A stretch of 64,000 bases of DNA, taken from the NCBI GenBank assembly GCA_023091665.1, contig JALJCQ010000003.1:2170001-2234000 (forward strand), given 5' to 3'. Below the pieces are notes generated by a model. The model ran no database searches. It had not been told where the DNA came from and was given only the letters and a program-made list of their open reading frames with translations. A program made the position numbers and the translations under genes. Shown here piece by piece: positions 57,286 to 64,000 of this stretch. This DNA is from Pythium myriotylum (taxonomy: Eukaryota > Oomycota > Peronosporomycetes > Pythiales > Pythiaceae). Positions within the stretch are counted from its first letter, which is position 1, and every line of letters begins with the position of its first letter.

Positions 57286-59275
57286 ATGAAGTTCTCCATC
57301 GGCACGGTCGCGGTCTCAGCGGCGTTGTCATTGGGGCAGACTCAAGCAGCGTTTCCCGCCAGTATCGCTGTTTTGATGGACTCATCAGTGGACCCATGCG
57401 AGGACTTTTACGCCCACTCGTGCGGCACATGGGTCAAGAATGTCACGCTGAAGCCCGACGAGCAAGAGTATTGGTATTCGCTTAGCGCAATGGTCGATCG
57501 AAACAACGAGATCATCGAAAAGATCATACGCACAAACAAACCAATCGTCGGCGAGTACTGGGAAGCGTGCATGGGCCTCGATAAGCTCACAGCCCAAGGC
57601 AACAAACCTCTTCAACCGGATTTCAGACGAATCGAAGCCACCAAGAACAAAGTTGAACTCTCCCAGCTCGCAGGTCTGATCGGCACCGTGGGCTCGTCGT
57701 TGATCACCGGACCATTGATCAGCAACGACCCGTTCGACAGTTCAGTGTACGCACTCTATGTCGGCAGTCCGAACCCAACGCTTCCCGACTGGTCCTACTA
57801 CCAGAACGACACGCTTGCCCCCCTGGAGACTGCGTATCGCGCGTATATCTCGAATATTACCAAGCTCGCCGGGTTTGCAGACCACTTGGAGCCCAAGTGC
57901 ATCGAAGATATTGTACTGGATTTCGAGATGAAGCTCGCGGCCATTCAGCAGATTGACGAAGTGATGGCAAACCGTGGGGTGAAATACACTGAGGCAGCAA
58001 CGAGATGGCCGCTGACATTTAAGGCCATGACCGACGGTTTCGATCTGCTTCAGAACTCGAGCTTCACAATCAACTCGACAGTGTACGTGGATTCGATCTC
58101 CTTCATGGATGGTGCTGAGAAGATTTTCCTCGAGGCCGACTTTCAGCAGCTCAAGCTCTATTACTACTTCCTGTACGCACACACGTATGGTGAGTTTTTG
58201 GGTGAAGATTTCGTTCAGACTCGCTTCTTGCTGTTCGACAAAGCTATCAACGGTGTCGAGCAGCGATGGCAACGGTCTGTAACTTGCTCGATCTCTCTGC
58301 GAGAAAAACTGCCTAACCTCATCGGCCAGTACTACGTCGAAGAGATGTTCGATTCGGCCCGCGAAAATGATGTCCGCCAAATGGCTATTGCAATCGAGAA
58401 GACCATGGGTGGCTATTTGGACACGCTGTCGTGGCTAGATGCACCGACACGCAAAGAAGCAAAAGAAAAGCTTTCCAAGGTCACGAACTTCATCATTCAA
58501 GCTCAAGCGCGACGACTACTATTACAATGTGGAGACGGTCTGGGTCACCGGTTTCGCCGAAAGTCTATCCAAAAAGCTCGAGAAGAAAGTATCGCGCACT
58601 GAATGGGACATCTCACCAGCCACCACGAACGCAAAGTTCACGCGGTCTCTCAATGCTATGATGCTCCCTGCAGCCTTCCTGCAGCCCCCTGTGTACACCC
58701 AGGGTGTCCACCCGGCACAGAACTTCGGCTTCCTCGGCGCAGTCATCGGTCACGAGCTCATCCACGGGTTTGATTCATTCGGGCGGCTCCTTGATGGAGA
58801 CGGAAACAATCGTGACTGGTGGACTCCGACTTCTGCAGCGGCGTACGATGCACGGGAAAAGTGTTTAGTTGACCAGTACTCTTCATTTTCTGTCGCCGGC
58901 GAAGGTGGGAAGCTGTTGGGCTTTGTGAACGGTACCATCACGATCACTGAGAACATTGCAGACAACGGTGGTGTGAGTCTCGCGTTCGATGCATACCGTG
59001 ACTGGGTCAAGGCCACGCCCCCGAGTGACACCCATGGCTTGACGGACGCTGAAGCCGAGAAGCTCTTTTTCCTTTCAAACGCTCAGTATTACTGCATCAA
59101 GATGCGCGACGAAGCCCAGAAGCAGCGCCTGACGGAGACTAGCAACCCGTGGTCACCCAACCAATGGCGTGTCAACGGTGTCATGATGAACAGCGACTAT
59201 TTCGCCAAGACGTTCCAGTGCAAGCCCGGCAGCAAAATGAACCCGGAAAAGAAGTGCAAACTCTGGCAGCCCTAA
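57286..59275 (+). pseudogene. M13 (neprilysin-like) zinc metalloprotease with internal frameshift
   Basis: From ATG 57286: signal peptide (KFSIGTVAVSAALSLGQTQA), then the M13 N-terminal domain with DPCEDFYAHSCGTWV. The first frame runs to KEKLSKVTNFI and ends at 58602. The second frame picks up at about 58500 with KLKRDDYYYNVETVWVTGF and carries the whole catalytic domain: PAAFLQPP, zinc motif GHELIHGFD, third ligand ENIADNGG and the C-terminal NPEKKCKLW. Between VTNFI and DDYYYNV the family normally has about 15 more residues (IGYP-x-W...), so a short deletion plus frameshift fits better than an intron; no GT-AG pair restores the frame. All catalytic residues are intact, so an assembly error is also possible. 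Expected as a secreted peptidase. Confidence 0.75.
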
Positions 59276-59728
59276 CTGGCTAGTAATGATGATGACAGTT
59301 GGAGTCTATTGCGTTATCACGTCAGTGTGAACGATTGCAGCTGAATACGCAGGGAGAGTCGCGCCTGAGAGCAGTCGGAGGGGCTTTTTAGCTAAAGGCT
59401 TTCACCTTATTACTGTTTCTGTTACTGAGGGGCTCTTTAGCAGGGGCCGGTATCGCGGGGCTTCTCGACGAGAAAGTTGGCTGTCGCCGATGATAGTGAA
59501 AGGGACTCACAGGTTATGCTCCGCTGCCTGGAGCCCAATAGAGAGCCCTCAATATTCAGCAAGGATGGTAGTGGTGGTAGGGTGGTAGTGGCGTGACGCG
59601 TCTACCAATCACAACAATCTTGACTCGATGCGCCGCGTGTCGAGGCAAGCAGCACTCCATATCAGCGGAGATTTGAACCTGGCGGTGTCGACGCGGACGC
59701 GGAGCGTCCTGGACCAGGATTGCATCTC
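59276..59728. other. Spacer between M13 gene and copy E
   Basis: About 450 bp. GGGGCT.TTTAGC occurs twice (about 59380 and 59430) and GTGGTAGTGG-like repeats lie near 59570. No gene recognised. Confidence 0.45.
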
Positions 59729-61237
59729 TCATCCACAACGCAGAAGGTCGGGCCACTCGAGGTCCTTCGTATTGACGACTGCGACCAATTCAAGGTCATC
59801 CCACACAATCGGGATGTCGACTTCGCACGTGAAGAGTCCGAACGGCAGCAAGATGCACCTCTCGAAAGCCTTGACCCGGTATAACCCAACGAGACGGCCG
59901 TCGAAGATCCGCAGATCGAAGAAAGTGAACGGCTCCGTCATCACTGCAAGATTCACGAGGTAGACCGTCGACTCGATCTCGCGTGTGCGGCGGTCCATGT
60001 GGTACATATCTCGCTGCAGCATCTTGGAGACAGCCGTCTCTCGCATGACCATCGCCTTGTCAGGTACGTCCATGAGTTCGGTGCATATCTCACGGGCACG
60101 CCTGATTGAATCCACGGCTGATCGCTTGCGGTCCAAGGACTTGGGCTTGACACTGGGTTTGCTCTTGGTTGGCTCCCCGTCGAATGTCAAGACAGCGCTG
60201 TACCCGCTCACGACGAGGCGACTGCGTGGCCATAGCATCCCGGCCGAATATGGCGCGATTGTGCTCGACATGAGCGTCAATCGCACTGGTACAAGCCTGG
60301 GAAACGCGCGGCGGGTCAGCCATACGCATAGTGTAATAGCCAAGAGACCAAGGAAGCCGCACAGCAGACACTGAAAGTCGATGGGCGATCCTGCCACGAG
60401 GTTGTTCAACGTGCCGTGAGTGCTGTCGAGCAACTCAGAGAGCACGTTGTGGCGGTGTCCGCTCGGGACGACCTCGTAGATCTCCAGTACCTTGGTGTTG
60501 CGAAAGCGGAGCGAGCGAAACTCGGCGAAGATCGTGAGTGCGGCAATGAAGGTGATAGCGAACTCAGCCATGCCGGGCACGCCGTGGATTGGCGACCAGT
60601 TGCTCGCCGTTGCAATGTACACGACGCGGTGGCATATGAAGCCGACGACCCAAACGGTCCGCATGGACACGGCACAGTGCTGGAAAAAGTCCTTCATGCT
60701 CCAGTGCATTTGTCCGAGCAGCGACGTAAAATACGCCTGCACCATCGCGTACGCGGCGGGCGAGTCGATCAAGTGCGCGAGCAGGTAACACGAGATGGGG
60801 AACGGCGAGCCGTACACGGCCACCTGGCTCGTAATCAGAAACACGGTGCGCGCAGTCACAATCACGCGGGTGAAGAGCGTCGCGTCCCGAAAGCGAGGCT
60901 CCCTAATACGCGCAAAGTAGCATCCAACGACCAAAGCGATCAACCGGACCCACACGTAAGTCTGTCCGACAGCGCGCAGCATCCCGACGCACGTGTACCA
61001 GTCCAGTGCGTTCATGACAAAGACCGCAGCCTCGTAACGGTAGTCGTCGATCGCGACGGTCTTGCACGCTTCGTTGGCGTCGCACTTCTGAATCCGCGAA
61101 AACACAACAACGTCCACATCTTTGCGGCCCTGGAACGTGAGGCTCCCCCGCGGGTAATCCTCCATGCCGTCAAGAATGACGAAGTCGATCGTGTGGTTTG
61201 GATACGCGCGTGCAAGCTCGGCCTGGCGAACGGATCA
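59729..61237 (-). pseudogene. Membrane-family copy E, divergent and N-terminally truncated
   Basis: The open frame (ATG 61165, open back to TGA 61235-61237) matches the second half of copies A-D: IDDYRYEAAVF, GQTYVWVRLIALVVGCY, VAVYGSPFPISCYLLAHLIDS, SMRTVWVVGF, LRFRNT, SSTIAPYSAGMLWP and VYLVNLAVMTEPFTFF, ending LLRCG. It lacks the CxxC-x14-CxxH motif; that region is a basic stretch (KSKPSVKPKSLDRKR). Upstream of the TGA, a different frame (61170-61373) gives VVKKNSHRLREAYERHCQG, which would join to RQAELARAYPNHTIDFVIL after a one-base shift. No DIPRTG or ectodomain start was found further upstream. It could be a decayed gene or a shortened variant. Confidence 0.6.
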
Positions 61238-62525
61238 ACCCTTGACAGTGCCGCTCGTACGCCTCGCGCAGCCGATGACTGTTCTTCTTCACCACCAAAT
61301 CGCCAGGCTCCTGGTCATCCAAAGGGCCGACAACCAAGTCGGTCTCGTCGACGCGGTATGAGTCCGACGTCATGCTGTCAGTCTGTCTCCTGTCGGCGGG
61401 AACGTATCAGTTCTCGAATGATGGCAGTCACTCCGTCCAAAATTGACTCAGCTGCAGTGAGGAAGTCAAATAGGTCATAAAGGGCGGTCTGGGGCGCAGG
61501 ATCGAAGCTCGTTCTGATCCACAGCATGGATTCATTTCTGACGAGCAGAACCTATTTCAGGCCGCAACGGAAACTTCAGCTCTTCAACCACACCCCTGAT
61601 AGCTTCTCGCAATGGAGTCCGCCCGACATCCAGTGTGAGGCTCCTTCATCCTCGACCCGAAGACGAACACACGTCAATCCACATACCTCGTGTCCTTGAG
61701 TCTTATTCCAACCTATCCCCACCGTACCAGGTCGTACGGTGCTTGGGTCTGCGACGACGACAACGTCGGTCGGCTACGTAGGATTCTGTTGATCTTTGAG
61801 TGCGTGCTACCGCAGGTGCCCTTACGGCCTTTGCGTTAACACCCAGCCGTCGGAGAGGAAGCACAGACGCAAGACGAAAAATAGAGATCATTTTCACCGT
61901 GCAGTCCATAAAACAGATCTTCGATCTGTCCTCGTGGTCGGTGGTTCGTGCTCCACTGGATGTCCGCTTCGAAATCGCGCATATCCGCCCCTCGGCATGG
62001 CATGGGTGAAGCAAATAGCCATGAGAAAAGGATACCAATGCCTGGAGTGGCCGAACCGTTCGAACTGATAGACTTTAGACGGGAGGGCGTCTTGGATGAC
62101 GAAAATACTGGTGTTCTCGTTACGAGAACGGAACCAGTTGACCACTGTAGCCACAAGCGCCCAGTAGAGTGAGGAACGAGCGTTTGTAGTGCAAGAATGA
62201 CTACAAATGCGGTTCGGTGAAGATTTCTAACCCACCCACTGAGCGGTGTTCCTTCATCTTCACACTCGCGTTTCAACTGCACGAGACCGCGAGCAACCAT
62301 TCTCGAGTATGCGATAAGTAGGACCACGAACCCTGCGTTCTTTTGGTGTGCTATAACCAATGGCGCAAGATTTCCTCACCCACTATGTGATCTACTCTGC
62401 ATGGAAGTGTCGTGAGTGGCCAAAACCCGATTATGACGCTTCCATATTTTAATGAGCCTTGGACATCAAGCTGCCTTCTTTACCAGCTTCTTCAGCACGG
62501 CAATTGTACACTTCGAAAACCTCTC
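61238..62525. other. Spacer without recognised gene
   Basis: About 1.3 kb. A minus-strand frame (61836-62360) has some hydrophobic stretches but no recognised motif. It might be decayed 5' sequence of copy E, which I could not align to the family. Confidence 0.4.
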
Positions 62526-62676
62526 TTAGTTATCCTCAGGGGCGATGTTCTCGGACTGGAGCTGCTCCAGAACAATCTTGACTTTTCTCGAGCAAGCGTC
62601 GCGTCCTTCTCTGCGCCGTACGTGCTGCGGCCGTAAGTGCGATAGTCCGAGACCAGGTGGATGTGGTTCTCGTGAG
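62526..62676 (-). pseudogene. Exon-like coding remnant, unrecognised
   Basis: After an acceptor-like TTTTGACAG the minus strand reads SDYRTYGRSTYGAEKDATLA, then after a one-base frame change KVKIVLEQLQSENIAPED and a stop. Codon composition and the sharp end look like a last exon of a real gene, but no upstream exon was found and the family is not recognised. Confidence 0.3.
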
Positions 62677-62857
62677 CTGTCAAAAGATTTTTGGAAAGGA
62701 GTAGTCATACACAGAGAATGGTAGTCATATTGATCGAGTATGGTCGAGATGTAAGGCATGCAGTGCTACGTGAATCGAGCAAACCGGTTTCCCCCAACGC
62801 TTCAGAAGGATCACACAGTAGATCTCAATAGACTTCACTTCGAAACAAAACAACGCT

Positions 62858-63331
62858 TCAGAAGGCCAGCGCGAAGAGTGAGCTCAAAGTCGCGACAAAG
62901 ACGCACAATTGGGAGCCGAACCAGGCAATCGAGCGATGCGGCTGCAGCTGCTTGGCGTACACGTACGAATAGGCAAAACGCGCGACGGTGAAGAGAACCA
63001 TCGAGTGGGCGAGCACGACCTTGTTGGCGTCAGCTAGCACACCCGCAGCGAACACAAACAACGCGAATGGGATGCACTCGACATCGTTGGCGACAATGCG
63101 ACGCCAACGCTTGGCAGCTGCGCGAGCAGCAAGCAGGTTCGGATCCTTGTCGTCCCCGACGAGCCCATAGTTCTGGGTCGGCCTGCCTCGAGCCCGACGC
63201 AGCGAGTTATCCTCAGGTGGCCGGCTACCGGACTCGAAGGCTTTGCGACTCTGCACAGCTAGGACGGCGACGAACTTGGCGTAGAGAAGAATCGTGCAAA
63301 GGACAAAAACCGTGATGCTGGTCGAGTGCAT
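62858..63331 (-). CDS. MAPEG-family membrane protein (microsomal GST/PGE synthase type)
   Basis: 157 aa from ATG 63331. Four hydrophobic segments: ITVFVLCTILLYAKFVAVLAV, FALFVFAAGVLADANKVVLA, MVLFTVARFAYSYVYA and SIAWFGSQLCVFVATLSSLF. The conserved central region RRIVANDVECIPFALF corresponds to the MGST1 pattern R-x-H-x-NDLENIIPF; ARFAYSYVYAKQLQPHRSIAW matches ARxxHTxxYxxxxPQPxR. Length is typical (150-160). Such enzymes use glutathione in ER or outer mitochondrial membranes to conjugate or isomerise lipophilic peroxides and eicosanoids. A functional link to the lipoxygenase 31 kb away is only a thought. Confidence 0.82.
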   Translation of the reverse strand: MHSTSITVFVLCTILLYAKFVAVLAVQSRKAFESGSRPPEDNSLRRARGRPTQNYGLVGDDKDPNLLAARAAAKRWRRIVANDVECIPFALFVFAAGVLADANKVVLAHSMVLFTVARFAYSYVYAKQLQPHRSIAWFGSQLCVFVATLSSLFALAF

Positions 63332-64000
63332 GACTGGCAGAAGGTGGCGAATGGCGAATGAGAAAGCCTAGAAGGAAGGGGGAACTCTACATGCTCTAGG
63401 CGATAATGTTGGTGCGTACGGAAAATGTTGGTAGGCGTAGCAACATTCTACGCAGGTAGCAACATTCCAGCGATGGCTTTACAGTGAAGGCGAATCTGCG
63501 TACGCAATATGTAATTTTAGTAAATATGCAGTATATGAAAGTAGCACTTTAATGCACCCAACATTTTTTCTGGTAGAGGTGGACGTTCTGCTACTGGGAG
63601 AGATGAGCAGAAGGAGAAACACAGTTCGTGAATTTGAAGCCCCAAGCGAATACTGTACGTTGATACTGGTACTGTGAGCAGCTGACTCGGCGAATATACT
63701 AGTGGCGCCTCTAGATATTCTCATTACACAGCTCCCATGGATACTGCGAATCAGCCTGGCAACTTTTGTCGCGCTCCGCACGACGGTACGGCAGACATCC
63801 AGTCCGAGATTCTGGCTTTGTGTAGTTCAACACGGTTTGTTCAACCAACGCGGACGACGTCACGCATTGGTCTCACACCATGAGAAAGAGAAACACAGAT
63901 CCCCGCCACGAGCGATGTCGATGTCATTTCGTCAACAGACATGCAGCGCTCCCCGGTTGAAGTGACTTCGATTAGCACCCGTATCTCAACATTTACCCAC
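63332..64000. other. Terminal spacer
   Basis: Upstream flank of the MAPEG gene to the window end. A near-repeat GTAGCAACATTC occurs twice (63436-63470). No gene recognised. Confidence 0.45.

Noticed and set aside
60416..61480. 354-codon + strand open frame over copy E
   Set aside because: Antisense to a frame with clear family motifs; composition is typical of a shadow frame.
29773..63331. Lipoxygenase and MAPEG protein as an eicosanoid pathway cluster
   Set aside because: They lie 31 kb apart with many unrelated genes between; co-location is not meaningful at this distance.
1..64000. CRISPR arrays, operons, bacterial ribosome-binding sites
   Set aside because: Spliced genes, eukaryotic housekeeping proteins and the absence of regularly spaced direct repeats exclude a prokaryotic reading.

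Overview
The window looks like a piece of an oomycete (stramenopile) nuclear genome. Most genes are intronless; those with introns carry short GT-AG introns of about 55-85 bp. Intergenic spacers are short. The gene mix fits: a membrane-linked kinase with a DEP domain, an ankyrin/TRP-type channel, elicitin-like secreted proteins, and initiator-like motifs resembling the oomycete consensus GCTCATTYYNCAWTTT. I cannot name the species or order. There is no sign of prokaryotic organisation, CRISPR, or rRNA or tRNA genes.

Layout. 1-7.1 kb: 5'-partial membrane kinase with DEP domain (+), coiled-coil protein (+), ankyrin/TRP channel (-), proteasome assembly chaperone PSMG2 in five exons (-). 8.4-24.1 kb: a truncated small GTPase, then a cluster of large paralogous multi-pass membrane proteins (A and D on -, B and C on +) around a DODA-type dioxygenase, a soluble transhydrogenase (STH) and ALG13. 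25-33.6 kb: second DODA copy, a vWA protein, a secreted lipoxygenase, and a third DODA copy broken by one nonsense codon. 34-44.8 kb: a tandem array built from a two-gene unit (small secreted/type I membrane protein plus a 761-aa ectodomain protein), a decayed MATE transporter, two long hairpins and a TM-LRR protein. 45-55.4 kb: housekeeping genes (CENP-B-type DNA-binding protein, an Aquarius-like helicase lacking its second RecA domain, N-terminal methyltransferase NTMT, DUF2306 protein, a SAM methyltransferase) and a fourth small secreted protein. 55.4-64 kb: a foldback MITE-like element, a frameshifted M13 metalloprotease, a fifth divergent and truncated member of the membrane family, and a MAPEG protein.

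Most notable. The membrane family (copies A-E) matches no family I recognise. It has one N-terminal TM, a large ectodomain, about six further TMs, a cytosolic CxxC-x14-CxxH motif in four copies, and Cys-Gly as the last two residues in all five. Two copies are decayed and three are intact, which points to active birth-and-death evolution. The second notable unit is the small six-cysteine protein array. Three copies are almost identical over the ectodomain and 5' flank, while their tails and 3' flanks differ, as expected from gene conversion or recent partial duplication.

Coordinates of intron-containing genes give the full span from start codon to stop codon; exons are listed in the evidence. 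All family calls come from reading motifs by eye, and no database was searched.
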